The position numbers and the translations under genes were made by a program. Below the pieces are notes generated by a model. That model was not told where the DNA came from and did not search any database. It was given only the letters and a program-made list of their open reading frames with translations. From Acidimicrobiaceae bacterium (GTDB taxonomy: Bacteria > Actinomycetota > Acidimicrobiia > Acidimicrobiales > Aldehydirespiratoraceae), in contig VXWX01000022.1 in NCBI GenBank assembly GCA_009835735.1, positions 1 to 42,066 on the forward strand: a DNA stretch of 42,066 nt, given 5' to 3'. The number at the start of each line of letters is the position of its first letter. Position 1 is the first letter of the stretch. This document shows, in pieces, positions 1 through 8,807 of this stretch.

Positions 1-1091
1 CCGTCGGTCAGCTCCTGCTGCTCATGGGGCGGGTACAGGCGGTCGCTGGTGACCGACGCGGTGAGCACCGGCACGTCGATGCGGCCCAGCGCGGCCGCGA
101 TGCCGCCACGCCCCCGCCCGATGTCGTGCAGGTCCATCGACCGGTTGAGCACGACATAGGTGTTGGCGTCGAAGCGCTTGACGAGCTTCTGGCCGTGATG
201 GTCCAGATACGACTCCATCTGGAAGCGGCCCCACAGGTCGAAGTCCTCCTCCGCGTCGTAAAGCCGCCGCCCGAACCGGCGCTCGAAGGACTCGCCGGAC
301 CGGTAGGTCACCTGGGCGATCTGGCGCGCCACCGCCAAACCCATCCACGGTCCCTCGGGCTTGTCGTAGTAGTCGCCGTCGTACCAGCCGGGGTCGGTGG
401 CGATGGCCAGCCGCTCCACCGCGCTCCAGGCGAGCTGCAGGGCGCTGGCCGCGGCGCAGGTGGCCAGCGGCAGGATCGACCGCACCCTCCTGGGGTACAT
501 GGCCGCCCATTCCAGGACCTGCATGCCTCCCATCGAGCCGCCGGTCACTCCGAGCCAGCGTCGGATCCCGAGATGGTCGGCCAGCAGGGACTGCGCCCGG
601 ACCATGTCGCGGATCGTCACCACCGGGAAGCGGGGCCCGTAGCGCCGGCCGTCGGCCGGGTCGACGTCGGCGGGGCCGGTCGTGCCCTGGCAGCCGCCCA
701 CAACGTTGCTGCACACCACGAAGTAGCGGTCGGTGTCGATCGCCTTGCCCGGACCGATCATGTCGGACCACCAGCCCGCAGTGGGATGCGACGGGCCGCT
801 CTCGCCGGCCGCGTGTGAATCGCCGGTGAGCGCGTGGCACACCAGCACTGCGTTTGAGGCCTGCTCGTCGAGTTGGCCCCAGGTCTCGTAGGCCAGCCGC
901 ACCTCGGTAAGCCGGCCGCCCCACTCCAGCGCGAAGGGCCTCCCGTCGGTGATCGTCACGAACCGGCGGTCGCCGGCGGGGTCGCCGGGCTGCCAGGCGC
1001 CGGTGACGGGCAGCCCAGCCGGGAAGCGCCCCCCGGGGCCGGCTCGCCCGCCCGCGGGAGTCGGAGGCTCGATGTGGGAACCTGCGCTCAA
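1..1091 (-). CDS. metX: Homoserine O-acetyltransferase (C-terminus cut by window edge)
   Basis: Alpha/beta-hydrolase fold acyltransferase that acetylates L-homoserine from acetyl-CoA, the first committed step of methionine synthesis by direct sulfhydrylation. Visible features: an N-terminal PFALEWGGRLTEVRLAYETWG segment, CHALTGDSHAAG, the family signature VVCSNVVGGCQGTTGP, and the nucleophile elbow VTGGSMGGMQ with the catalytic Ser. The last readable residues are TASVTSDRLYPPHEQQEL, which contain the catalytic-Asp region of the family (SDRLYP); the final His lies beyond the window. I chose the TTG at 1089-1091 because AGGAG lies about 6 bases upstream and the reading frame is open from there. 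It follows a SAM-I-type riboswitch, so expression is probably shut down by S-adenosylmethionine. A homoserine O-succinyltransferase activity cannot be excluded from sequence alone. Confidence 0.93.
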   Translation of the reverse strand, partial: MSAGSHIEPPTPAGGRAGPGGRFPAGLPVTGAWQPGDPAGDRRFVTITDGRPFALEWGGRLTEVRLAYETWGQLDEQASNAVLVCHALTGDSHAAGESGPSHPTAGWWSDMIGPGKAIDTDRYFVVCSNVVGGCQGTTGPADVDPADGRRYGPRFPVVTIRDMVRAQSLLADHLGIRRWLGVTGGSMGGMQVLEWAAMYPRRVRSILPLATCAAASALQLAWSAVERLAIATDPGWYDGDYYDKPEGPWMGLAVARQIAQVTYRSGESFERRFGRRLYDAEEDFDLWGRFQMESYLDHHGQKLVKRFDANTYVVLNRSMDLHDIGRGRGGIAAALGRIDVPVLTASVTSDRLYPPHEQQELTD

Positions 1092-1208
1092 CCTTGCTCC
1101 TAGTCGCCGGTGCTCAGCGCCGCCGCTCCGCATGGAACGACGACCGGCTCCGGGCCGGATACTCAAGGGCCAGTGACTTCGGGGGTGCTCCCCTGAGGAC
1201 ACTTGGTT

Positions 1209-1226
1209 GCGCCGGCTGGCCGGCGC
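1209..1226 (-). promoter_or_regulatory. Perfect hairpin, possible riboswitch expression platform
   Basis: GCGCCGGC and GCCGGCGC form an uninterrupted 8-bp stem around a 2-base loop immediately 3' of the SAM-I-type aptamer in the direction of metX transcription. There is no T-tract after it, so if it acts as an expression platform it would have to work by a Rho-independent-like pause, by sequestering sequence, or by Rho. Role is inferred from position only. Confidence 0.4.
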
Positions 1227-1227
1227 C

Positions 1228-1320
1228 GCATCCCCGCCCGGAGGCAGGATGGCACCTTGGGTGTCCGTCCCAGGTTGCCGGGCCCGACCCGGGGGCCGAA
1301 CCGCTCTTGATGACGTGACC
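1228..1320 (-). ncRNA. SAM-I-class (S-box) riboswitch aptamer upstream of metX
   Basis: Read on the minus strand, the element contains the S-box landmarks in order: GTCATCAAGAG at the 5' side, CCCGGCAACC, AGGTGCCATCCTGC, then a GATG that can pair with the CATC at the beginning to close P1. CCTGCC and GGCGGG pair around a TCCG loop as P4. It lies about 140 bases upstream of the metX start, the usual place for such a switch. The P1 helix as I can draw it is short and imperfect, so the exact ends and the SAM-I versus SAM-I/IV-variant assignment need a covariance-model scan. Confidence 0.78.
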
Positions 1321-1337
1321 CGTAAGGGTCGCCGACC

Positions 1338-1343
1338 AGTCTA
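1338..1343 (-). promoter_or_regulatory. Probable -10 element of the metX leader
   Basis: TAGACT on the minus strand lies 18 bases before the first conserved riboswitch base, giving a predicted transcription start just ahead of the aptamer. No good -35 match is visible. The whole 1092-1398 interval (307 bases) is accounted for by this promoter, the riboswitch and its downstream hairpin. Confidence 0.4.
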
Positions 1344-1398
1344 GGCCGATGCGGCCCACGAATCGTGCCCGCCGGTCCGCTGACGATCTGCTCGGCGT

Positions 1399-2625
1399 CT
1401 AGATGCCGTGAACCAGGTCCCGCAGGCGGGCGTCGTTGGAGAACATCTCCACGATCGGCTCGTCGAGCTCGAGGCGCCGCTGGAGCCGCTTCACGTCGAG
1501 CTCCTCGTCCCAGAGCGACAGCGTCACCACCACGCCGGACTCGCCCGCCCGGGCCGTGCGCCCGGCCCGGTGCACATAGGTCTTGTGATCCGACGGCGGG
1601 TCGTACTGCACCACGATGTCGACATCGTCTACGTGGATGCCCCGGGCGGCCACATCGGTAGCCACCAGCACCGGCAGATTGCCCTCTATGAACTGCCGCA
1701 GGGACTTCTCGCGGGCCGCCTGGCGCAGGTCGCCGTGGATCGGCGCGGCCTTCACGCCCTCGCGACGCAGGTCGCGGGCCAACCGGTCGGCCGCCACCTT
1801 GGTGCGGGTGAACATCAGGGTGCGCCGCGCCGTTCCGGAGATGGCGGCGGCCACCTTCACCTTGTCGAGCTTGTGGACGCCCACGAAGCGGTGGACCATC
1901 TCGGCCACGGTGATCTCGCGGGGCGCCACCGAGTGCATCGAAGGCTGGCTCTGGTAGCGCCTGATCAGCGAATCGACCGCACCATCGAGGGTGGCCGAGA
2001 ACAGCAGGGTCTGATGGCCGCTGTCGACGTTGCGCAGGATCCACTCCACCTGGGGCAGGAAGCCCATGTCGGCCATCCGGTCGGCCTCGTCCACCACCAC
2101 ATGGCGCACGGCCCGCAAGCTCACCGCGCCCCGGTCGATCAGGTCGATCATCCGGCCCGGCGTGGCCACCGCCAGATCGACGCCGTCTTTCAGACTGGCG
2201 ATCTGCTTGTCGATGGGCGCCCCGCCGTAGATGGCGAGAACCCGGCGCCGGACCGCGGCCGCGGGAGCGGCCAGCTCGTCGCAGATCTGGTTGGCCAGCT
2301 CGCGGGTGGGAGCGAGCACCAGGCCGGTGGGCGAGCCGGGCTTCGACCGGGGAAGCCGCTGCAGGATGGGCAGGCCGAAGGCGAGCGTCTTGCCGGAACC
2401 GGTCTTGGCCTTGCCGCACACGTCGCGGCCGGCCAGCGCATCAGGGATGGCGAGCGCCTGGATGGGGAACGGAGCGGTGATGCCCCGTGCCGCCAGCGCC
2501 ACCACGATCTCGTCACATAAGCCGAGGTCAGCGAAGGTGTCGGATCCGGCGGAAACCGGCTCAGAAGCGTCGGACTCCAGGGAGCGAACGTCTACGAGCG
2601 GATCAGAAAGGGTCATCAGAGACAC
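1399..2625 (-). CDS. DEAD-box ATP-dependent RNA helicase
   Basis: Two RecA-like domains of the RhlE/CsdA type of RNA remodelling helicase, 408 residues. Motifs in order: Q-motif region (FADLGLCDEIVVALAARGI), motif I AKTGSGKT, Ia PTRELANQI, motif II VVDEADRM, motif III SATLD, motif IV/V region LVATDVAARGIHV and motif VI HRAGRTARAGE, so both ATPase and RNA-binding elements are intact. There is no basic or RGG-rich C-terminal tail: the protein ends soon after the second domain, making it a minimal-core helicase. The frame can begin at GTG 2625 or at ATG 2616; neither has a convincing Shine-Dalgarno, consistent with a leaderless mRNA. It is divergent from adenosine deaminase across only 29 bases. 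Confidence 0.93.
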   Translation of the reverse strand: MSLMTLSDPLVDVRSLESDASEPVSAGSDTFADLGLCDEIVVALAARGITAPFPIQALAIPDALAGRDVCGKAKTGSGKTLAFGLPILQRLPRSKPGSPTGLVLAPTRELANQICDELAAPAAAVRRRVLAIYGGAPIDKQIASLKDGVDLAVATPGRMIDLIDRGAVSLRAVRHVVVDEADRMADMGFLPQVEWILRNVDSGHQTLLFSATLDGAVDSLIRRYQSQPSMHSVAPREITVAEMVHRFVGVHKLDKVKVAAAISGTARRTLMFTRTKVAADRLARDLRREGVKAAPIHGDLRQAAREKSLRQFIEGNLPVLVATDVAARGIHVDDVDIVVQYDPPSDHKTYVHRAGRTARAGESGVVVTLSLWDEELDVKRLQRRLELDEPIVEMFSNDARLRDLVHGI

Positions 2626-2638
2626 AAGGCTACCGTTG

Positions 2639-2644
2639 TAAGAT
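2639..2644 (+). promoter_or_regulatory. -10 element for leaderless add transcription
   Basis: TAAGAT (TANNNT type) ends 10 bases before the GTG start of adenosine deaminase, and no Shine-Dalgarno lies between. That spacing puts the transcription start at or next to the start codon, as in leaderless actinobacterial mRNAs. The helicase promoter must use the same few bases on the other strand. Confidence 0.45.
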
Positions 2645-2654
2645 CCCGAATCCC

Positions 2655-3761
2655 GTGAACGCTGTCGAGGTCGGTCCTCCCACCCCCGGTCGCATCCGCC
2701 GCGCTCCCAAGGTCGTGCTCCACGACCATCTCGACGGCGGGCTGCGCCCCGAGACCATCATCGAGCTGGCCGGCGAGACGGGCTACACGGAGCTTCCCAC
2801 CACTGATCCGGCCGGCCTGGCCGCCTGGATGCAGCGGGGTGCCAACCGCAAGGACCTGACCCTCTACCTGGAGACATTCGCCCACACCGTCGGCGTGATG
2901 CAGACCCCCGAGGCCGTCGCCCGAGTGGCCCGCGAGTGCGCCGAGGATCTCGCGGCCGACGGCGTCGTGTACGCCGAGGTCAGGTTCGCGCCCGAACTGC
3001 ACGTCGAGCGGGGCCTGTCCCTCGACGGCGCCATCGAGGCGGTCCTCGACGGATTCACCCGGGGCAGCGCCGGCACCGACCTGACCATCCGGGCGATCTG
3101 CACCGCCATGCGCCACCTGCACCGGTCCGCCGAAGTGGCCGAGGCCGCGGTCCGCTGGAGGGACGCCGGTGTGGTGGCGTTCGACATCGCCGGACCCGAG
3201 GACGGCTATCCCCCCGACGACCACCTCGACGCATTCCAGTACTGCCACCGCGAGAACTTCCACATCACGATCCACGCGGGCGAGGCCTACGGCCCCCGCT
3301 CGATCTGGAAGGCTCTGCAGTTCTGCGGCGCCGAGCGCCTCGGGCACGGCATCCGCATAATCGAGGACATCGCCACCGACGACGGCGGCAAGCGCACGCT
3401 GGGCCGGCTGGCCCACTACATCCGGGACCGCCGCATCCCCTTGGAGGTGTGCCCCACCTCCAACGTCAACACCGGAGTGTTCGCCTCGGTGGCCGAGCAC
3501 CCGATCGACACCCTGGTCGACCTGAGGTTCCGGGTGACGGTCAACACCGACAACCGGTTGATGTCGAACGTGTCGATGACCTCGGAGATGGCGGCGCTCG
3601 TGGATGCGTTCGGCTACGACTGGGCCCGCCTGCGATGGCTGACGGTCAACGCCATGAAGTCGAGCTTCTTACCTTTCCGGGAAAGACTTCAGATAATCGA
3701 GGCCATTATCAAGCCTCGATATGCTCCGCTCGAAGCAGCCCAGAGCGGGCCCCCCGCCTAA
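2655..3761 (+). CDS. add: Adenosine deaminase
   Basis: Zinc-dependent hydrolytic deamination of adenosine or deoxyadenosine to inosine in purine salvage. The 368-residue length fits the family. Metal and catalytic motifs: HDHLDGG at residues 23-29 (His-x-His), HAGEAYG (third zinc His plus the catalytic Glu), RLGHGIR, CPTSNVNTG, and TVNTDNRLMSN, which carries the metal-binding Asp in the version seen in actinobacterial enzymes rather than the SxDDP form. The open frame continues upstream to 2487 but that part overlaps the helicase gene in the opposite strand and has no family similarity, so GTG 2655 is preferred. It is followed after 31 bases by the M16 protease gene, probably a separate unit given the good ribosome site there. 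Confidence 0.95.
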   Translation: MNAVEVGPPTPGRIRRAPKVVLHDHLDGGLRPETIIELAGETGYTELPTTDPAGLAAWMQRGANRKDLTLYLETFAHTVGVMQTPEAVARVARECAEDLAADGVVYAEVRFAPELHVERGLSLDGAIEAVLDGFTRGSAGTDLTIRAICTAMRHLHRSAEVAEAAVRWRDAGVVAFDIAGPEDGYPPDDHLDAFQYCHRENFHITIHAGEAYGPRSIWKALQFCGAERLGHGIRIIEDIATDDGGKRTLGRLAHYIRDRRIPLEVCPTSNVNTGVFASVAEHPIDTLVDLRFRVTVNTDNRLMSNVSMTSEMAALVDAFGYDWARLRWLTVNAMKSSFLPFRERLQIIEAIIKPRYAPLEAAQSGPPA

Positions 3762-3792
3762 CCCACCTCCCCCGAACTGAGGAGACTCAGCC

Positions 3793-6700
3793 ATGACCAC
3801 AGCCCGCCGCCGCATCGCCCTGCTTGCCGCAGCCGCCATCGCGGCCTCGGTCTTCGCCCATGCACCCGCCGCCGGCGGCCAGACGGCGCCGACCCAGAGC
3901 CAAGATGCCGGCGTCCATCAGCCTGCCATCGACGCGCTGGTGGACTTCGAGTTCTTTACGGGCGTGGACGTCTTCTCCGGCACTGGCTGCGCGGACAGTG
4001 ACGAACTCTGCCCCAACGAGGACCTTCCCCGCTGGGAGATGGCGGTGTGGCTGGTCAGGATCCTCGACCGCGCTGATCCTCCTACTACCGGCTCGTCGCA
4101 ATTCGCCGATGTTGACCCCAGTGCGTGGTGGTCGCCGCACGCGGAGCGCCTCGCCGAGCTGGGAGTCATCGAGGGGTGCGAGACCGATCCGCTGAGCTTC
4201 TGCCCCGACGATCCCATCGACCGCGGCCAGACGGCGGCGGTCCTGGCCGGAGCCTTCAACCTGGACCGGGCTGTGAGGGCCGGGTTCGCGGACGTGCCCG
4301 CCGATCACGTCTTCGCCGACGACATCGACCGGCTGGCCGCGGCGCGGATCACCGCCGGGTGCGACCATGACCCGGTCCGCTACTGCCCGCGGCGCCATGT
4401 GACCCGAGGTGAGATGGCCACCTTCCTGGCCCGGGCGATCGGGCTGGTGTACCCGGCCGAACCGGTGCCCGCCCACGACCCCACCCCGCTGCCGGTCGAT
4501 CCGGCCGTGACCATCGGGACCCTCGACAACGGCCTCACCTACTACCTGCGCTACAACGACGATCCGGGCAGGAACCTCGCGGTGCGTCTGCTCATCAACG
4601 TCGGATCGGTCGACGAGACCGACGAGCAGGCCGGCATCGGGCACTTCGTCGAGCACATGCTTTTCAACGGCACCACCGATTACCCCGGTAACTCCCTGGG
4701 AGAGGCTCTGCGGGAGATCGGCGTGGAACTGGGGCCCGACGTCAACGCCGGTGTGGGCCACGACCTGACCCTCTACCGGATCGAGGTGCGCATCGACGAG
4801 CCCGGCAAGGCACCCCTAGTGTTCAACGCACTGTCCCAGATGGCCGGCGCGGCCACCTTCGATCCCGACGAGGTCGAATCCGAGAGAGGCGTCGTCCTCG
4901 ACGAGATGCGGCGCGCTGTGGAGCGTGTCGACGGCCTCATCACCCGCGAGTTCGACCGGATCTACACGCAGGGAACCCCCTATGAGGGCCGCGACCCCAT
5001 CGGCACTCTCGACAACGTCAACGCGATGACGGCCGAGGATCTTCGAGCCTTCTACGAGAAGTGGTACGTTCCCACCAATATGGCCGTGGTCGTGGTGGGC
5101 GATATGGCTGTGGAGGACCAGCGTGCGCTGGTGGAGGAGCACTTCGGGCCGCTGCCGTCCGGCGAGGGACGCCGGGCCCCCAGCGTGTACATACCTCCGG
5201 CCGAGTCCTCGAGCCATGTGGTCACCGACCCGAGACAGGGCGTCACCTTCATCTCGCTTGACATTCCCATAGATCCTTACGATCTCAGCACTGTCGGCGG
5301 GGATCGGCTCGCAACCATGGAGGCCCTCATCGAGCTGATGGTCCAGAACCGCCTCGAAGACGCCTATCACCGGGGCGAGCTGAGCCAGGTCGACCCGCCG
5401 AGCTTCTCGGCCTTCACCTACAACCGCGGGCTCAGGTACTACGGCACGAACTGGCAGGGCGACAACCTCGACACCGCGTCCACCGACTACCTGTCTGTGC
5501 TGTTGACCGCGCAGGAACACGGCTTCACCCGCGGCGACCTGGCGCGAGCCATCCGCCAGATCGTGGCCGACCTGCAGTTCCTGCTCGACAGGACACCCAC
5601 GATCCAGGACCGTGAGTGGGCCGGCTACTACCAGAACCACTTCTTCTACGGTGGCGACATCGACTCCATCCCGGGGTCGGTGACCCGGACCGCTCGACTG
5701 CTGGCGCAGATCACCCCCGAGGAGTTGACCGAGCACTTCCGGTGGCAGATGCAGCGCGGCGGGCTGCTGGTCATCGCGGTCGGTCCCGACCCGTCGAGCG
5801 TGCCGACGGTAGCCGAACTCGACGCCGCTCTGGCTGCGGCCACGGCCGGACCGCCGCCGCAAGAAGTGGCGGTCATCGATCGGCTCATGGACCCGCCGGA
5901 ACCTGCGGACCCCGTCTCGGAGGGATCCTTCGACCTCTTCGACGACGGGTACGAGTGGACCTTCGCCAACGGGACCCGGGTCATGTTCGCTCCCTCCGAC
6001 ATCGCCGAGGGCTCGGTCAGCCTGCAAGCGCAGTCCCTCGGGGGCTGGTCGCTGCTCGAGCCCGGTGACCGGGCCCTCTCGGCTATTGCGGTGAACACGG
6101 TGCAGGGCAGCGGCCTGGGCGATCTGTCGAGAGCGGAGCTGAACCGCTTCCTGGAAGACCGCACCGTTGGGGTCAATCCCTACATAGGCGAGACGACTGA
6201 GGGCTTCGCCGGGGCGTCAAGCACCGACGACGTCGAGGCCATGTTCCAGCTAGTCCACCTGTTGGTGACCGCACCCCGGATCGACGACCAGTCCTACCAG
6301 GACGCACTCCACACCGCCGAGACCAGGTTGGCGCTGTCGGAGCGCGACCCCCGCTGGCAGGCGGCGATCGCCTACCTCGAGGCCCGCTACGGCGACACCT
6401 GGTACCGGGCCATCGCCAGCCGCGAGGAGATCGACTCGCTCACCCCGCAGCGACTGCTCGCCATGTACCAGAGCCGTCTCGGCAAAGTCGACGACATGGT
6501 GGTGGCCGTTGTCGGCGACATCGACGCCGCGGAGATCGAGCGTCTGGCCCGCCACTACATCGGCACACTCCCCGCCGGCGAGTCGGACACGTACATCAAC
6601 CGCCGACCACCCATGCCTGATGGGCTTTTGCAGCGGCAGGTGACGGTCGGCGAGGGTGAGAGCGCCGTGCTGGAGATCTACCACGAGGCCGACCTGGAGG

Positions 6701-7173
6701 TGACCCCGCTGCGGGCGGTGGCCGCCGACGCGCTCGGGGTAGCTCTGAGCGAGCGCTTGTTCCTAGTGATACGCGAGCAGTTGGGCGCCTCCTACGTCGC
6801 AGGGGGCTCGGTCGACAGCAACAGCCTTCCCAGCCAGTTCTTCGACTCGGGCGTCTATGCCACGCTCGATCCGAGCCGGTTCGACGAAGTCCGCACCACG
6901 ATGCTCGACATACTGGCCGATGTGGCCGCCAACGGACTGACTCCCGCCGAGTTCGAACAGGCAACCGCCATCCTGACCACCGACTACGCCCGGTCGCGCA
7001 ACCCCGACCTGGTCAGCGCGCTGCTGGCCCGGCGCAGCGCCGAAGACGAGGACGTCGTCACCAAGAAGCGGCTCAGCGAGGAGCTGGAACGCTTGACACC
7101 GGAGGACGTGCAGGCGCTGGCGGCGGCCATCTACGGTGAGGGAGGACGCATCGAGATAGCGAGAAGACCGTGA
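3793..7173 (+). CDS. Secreted M16-family zinc metallopeptidase with SLH-like N-terminal domains
   Basis: An 1126-residue exported protein. Residues 1-30 are a signal peptide (basic MTTARRR start, Ala/Leu core, likely cleavage near AGGQ). Residues about 45-215 carry three weakly conserved S-layer-homology-like repeats of the kind FADVDPSAWW...AELGVIEGC and FADVPADHVFADDIDRLAAA, each with conserved Cys pairs; such domains usually tether proteins to the cell wall. From about 238 onward there are two pitrilysin/PqqL-like M16 halves. The first has the inverted zinc motif HFVEH (residues 284-288) with the downstream ESERGVVLDEM acidic helix; the second (from about 680) lacks HxxEH, as usual for the inactive half. 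The start ATG has GGAG 9-12 bases upstream. The stop overlaps the upp start (GTGA), so the two are co-translated. Confidence 0.9.
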   Translation: MTTARRRIALLAAAAIAASVFAHAPAAGGQTAPTQSQDAGVHQPAIDALVDFEFFTGVDVFSGTGCADSDELCPNEDLPRWEMAVWLVRILDRADPPTTGSSQFADVDPSAWWSPHAERLAELGVIEGCETDPLSFCPDDPIDRGQTAAVLAGAFNLDRAVRAGFADVPADHVFADDIDRLAAARITAGCDHDPVRYCPRRHVTRGEMATFLARAIGLVYPAEPVPAHDPTPLPVDPAVTIGTLDNGLTYYLRYNDDPGRNLAVRLLINVGSVDETDEQAGIGHFVEHMLFNGTTDYPGNSLGEALREIGVELGPDVNAGVGHDLTLYRIEVRIDEPGKAPLVFNALSQMAGAATFDPDEVESERGVVLDEMRRAVERVDGLITREFDRIYTQGTPYEGRDPIGTLDNVNAMTAEDLRAFYEKWYVPTNMAVVVVGDMAVEDQRALVEEHFGPLPSGEGRRAPSVYIPPAESSSHVVTDPRQGVTFISLDIPIDPYDLSTVGGDRLATMEALIELMVQNRLEDAYHRGELSQVDPPSFSAFTYNRGLRYYGTNWQGDNLDTASTDYLSVLLTAQEHGFTRGDLARAIRQIVADLQFLLDRTPTIQDREWAGYYQNHFFYGGDIDSIPGSVTRTARLLAQITPEELTEHFRWQMQRGGLLVIAVGPDPSSVPTVAELDAALAAATAGPPPQEVAVIDRLMDPPEPADPVSEGSFDLFDDGYEWTFANGTRVMFAPSDIAEGSVSLQAQSLGGWSLLEPGDRALSAIAVNTVQGSGLGDLSRAELNRFLEDRTVGVNPYIGETTEGFAGASSTDDVEAMFQLVHLLVTAPRIDDQSYQDALHTAETRLALSERDPRWQAAIAYLEARYGDTWYRAIASREEIDSLTPQRLLAMYQSRLGKVDDMVVAVVGDIDAAEIERLARHYIGTLPAGESDTYINRRPPMPDGLLQRQVTVGEGESAVLEIYHEADLEVTPLRAVAADALGVALSERLFLVIREQLGASYVAGGSVDSNSLPSQFFDSGVYATLDPSRFDEVRTTMLDILADVAANGLTPAEFEQATAILTTDYARSRNPDLVSALLARRSAEDEDVVTKKRLSEELERLTPEDVQALAAAIYGEGGRIEIARRP

Positions 7174-7796
7174 CCGAAGTCCATGTGATCGACAATGCGC
7201 TGGTTGCCGACCGGGTGACACGCCTGCGCGACTCTTCCACCCCCAACCATGAGTTCCGGCGGCTGCTGCGCGACCTGAGCTCGATCCTGGTGTACGAGGC
7301 CATGAGGCAGGCTCCGCTGGTACCCGTCGACGTCACCACGCCCATGGGCCCGACGGTGGGCTCCCGCATCGAGCGGCTTCCGGTGGTGGTGCCCGTGCTG
7401 CGGGCCGGGCTGGGCATGCTCGACGCCGCGCTCGAGTTGCTCGGTGACGTGGAGGTGGCGTTCGTCGGGCTCAGGCGCAACGAGCGGACCCTGGAGGCCA
7501 GCCAGTATGCGAGCACGCTTCCGGAGAGCCTCGAGGGCCGCGATGCCCTGATCCTCGACCCGATGCTGGCCACCGGCGGATCCTGCGTCCACGCCCTGGA
7601 GACGCTGAAGGCCGGTGGCGCGGGACGGATGACTGCGGTATTTGTTCTGGCCGCTCCCGAGGGGATCGAGCGGGTGCGCGACTCCGGGCTGGCCGATGCC
7701 GTGTGCGTGGCCGCCGTCGACGAGTCGCTCAACGAGAACGGGTTCATCCTGCCGGGTCTCGGCGACGCCGGAGACCGCCAGTTCAACCCGTCGTGA
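7170..7796 (+). CDS. upp: Uracil phosphoribosyltransferase
   Basis: Converts uracil and PRPP to UMP in pyrimidine salvage. The 208-residue length is standard. Recognisable are the N-terminal VHVIDNALVADRVTRLRDSSTPN segment type, the VVPVLRAGLGMLDAALEL block, the PRPP-binding loop LDPMLATGGSCVHALETL, and the C-terminal uracil-binding GFILPGLGDAGDR sequence. It starts at a GTG that shares four bases (GTGA) with the stop of the protease gene, so it is translationally coupled to it despite the unrelated function. With add and the adenosine-kinase-like gene at 30564 it gives the strain several nucleobase salvage steps in this window. Confidence 0.97.
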   Translation: MTEVHVIDNALVADRVTRLRDSSTPNHEFRRLLRDLSSILVYEAMRQAPLVPVDVTTPMGPTVGSRIERLPVVVPVLRAGLGMLDAALELLGDVEVAFVGLRRNERTLEASQYASTLPESLEGRDALILDPMLATGGSCVHALETLKAGGAGRMTAVFVLAAPEGIERVRDSGLADAVCVAAVDESLNENGFILPGLGDAGDRQFNPS

Positions 7797-7862
7797 CCCG
7801 ATCCCGGCCGTGAACGGCCGCCGCCGGGCCTGCCGCCACCAACCGGCACTCGGGCAAGCCGC

Positions 7863-8783
7863 ATGAGCCGCCCCATCGCGGTTGCACCGGACACCCGGCC
7901 CGTGATGTATGACGCCTTCGCGGTCGCCGTGCGCGACGCCGGTGGCGAGGTGGCGGAACTGGCAGAGGCTCAAGCCCTGATCTGGGCCGATCCGTACGCG
8001 GCCGGCATGTACCCGGAGGTGATTGCCGCGGCCCCGCACGTGGAGTGGGTGCAACTCCCTTATGCGGGTGTGGAGCCGTTCCTCGACTATCTGGACACGC
8101 GCTACACGTGGACCTGCGCCAAGGGCGTGTACGCCGAGCCGGTGGCGGAATGGGTCATGGCCGCTCTGCTGATGGGCTTCCGGGACTTCCATCTGTTCGC
8201 GACGGCCGAGTCGTGGTGCGCGGAGTCGGGCCGCAACCTGTTCGGGACTCGGATCACGGTACTGGGCGGCGGCGGCATCACCCAGTCGCTCATGCGTCTG
8301 CTGGAGCCGTGGGGCTGCCGGGTGACAGTCGTGCGGCGCTCCGAGGAGCCCTTCGAGGGCGCCGTGCGAACGATGACGCTGGCTTCGGTGCAGGAGGCGG
8401 TTGCGGGTGCCGACGCCGTGGTGGTGGCCTTGGCGCTTACTGACGAGACCCGCGGGGTGGTGGACGAGGCGCTGCTGGAGTCGATGGGGTCTCAGTGCTG
8501 GCTGGTGAACGTGGCCCGCGGCGGGCACGTGGACCACGCCGCGCTGGAGGCCGCGCTGCGGGCGGGAACCATCGCCGGGGCGGTGCTCGACGTGACCGAC
8601 CCCGAGCCGCTGCCCGACGACTCAGGGTTGTGGGCCCTGCCGAACTGCGTGATCACGCCCCATATCGGCAACACCCGCGAGATGGGCCTGCCGCTTATCA
8701 CCAACAGGGTGCGGGAGAACGTCGGCCGCTGGCTGGCCGGCGAGGAGCTCCTAGGCCTAGTAGACGTAGCCCTCGGCTACTGA
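7863..8783 (+). CDS. D-isomer-specific 2-hydroxyacid dehydrogenase
   Basis: NAD(P)-dependent oxidoreductase of 306 residues with the two-domain fold of the D-2-hydroxyacid dehydrogenases. The dinucleotide site is ITVLGGGGITQSLMRLLEPWG. The catalytic Arg lies in VNVARGGHVDHAAL, the Glu in DVTDPEPLPDD and the His in TPHIGN, so the triad is complete. The N-terminal substrate domain (ALIWADPYAAGMYPEVIAAAP and VQLPYAGVEPF) resembles glyoxylate/hydroxypyruvate reductase-like members, but the substrate cannot be read from sequence. It is 66 bases downstream of upp and may be in the same transcript. It is a different subgroup from the dehydrogenase at 19823. Confidence 0.88.
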   Translation: MSRPIAVAPDTRPVMYDAFAVAVRDAGGEVAELAEAQALIWADPYAAGMYPEVIAAAPHVEWVQLPYAGVEPFLDYLDTRYTWTCAKGVYAEPVAEWVMAALLMGFRDFHLFATAESWCAESGRNLFGTRITVLGGGGITQSLMRLLEPWGCRVTVVRRSEEPFEGAVRTMTLASVQEAVAGADAVVVALALTDETRGVVDEALLESMGSQCWLVNVARGGHVDHAALEAALRAGTIAGAVLDVTDPEPLPDDSGLWALPNCVITPHIGNTREMGLPLITNRVRENVGRWLAGEELLGLVDVALGY

Positions 8784-8807
8784 CTCTCCCTGTTCGAGCG
8801 ATTGGGC

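Noticed and set aside
22..924. A 300-codon open frame on the minus strand in the metX region
   Set aside because: It is extremely Arg/Gly-rich and has no family match, while a neighbouring minus-strand frame encodes an intact MetX; it is a GC-bias shadow.
1408..2520. A 370-codon + strand open frame opposite the DEAD-box helicase
   Set aside because: Composition is typical of a reverse-strand shadow (His, Arg, Gln rich) and the helicase motifs are all on the minus strand.
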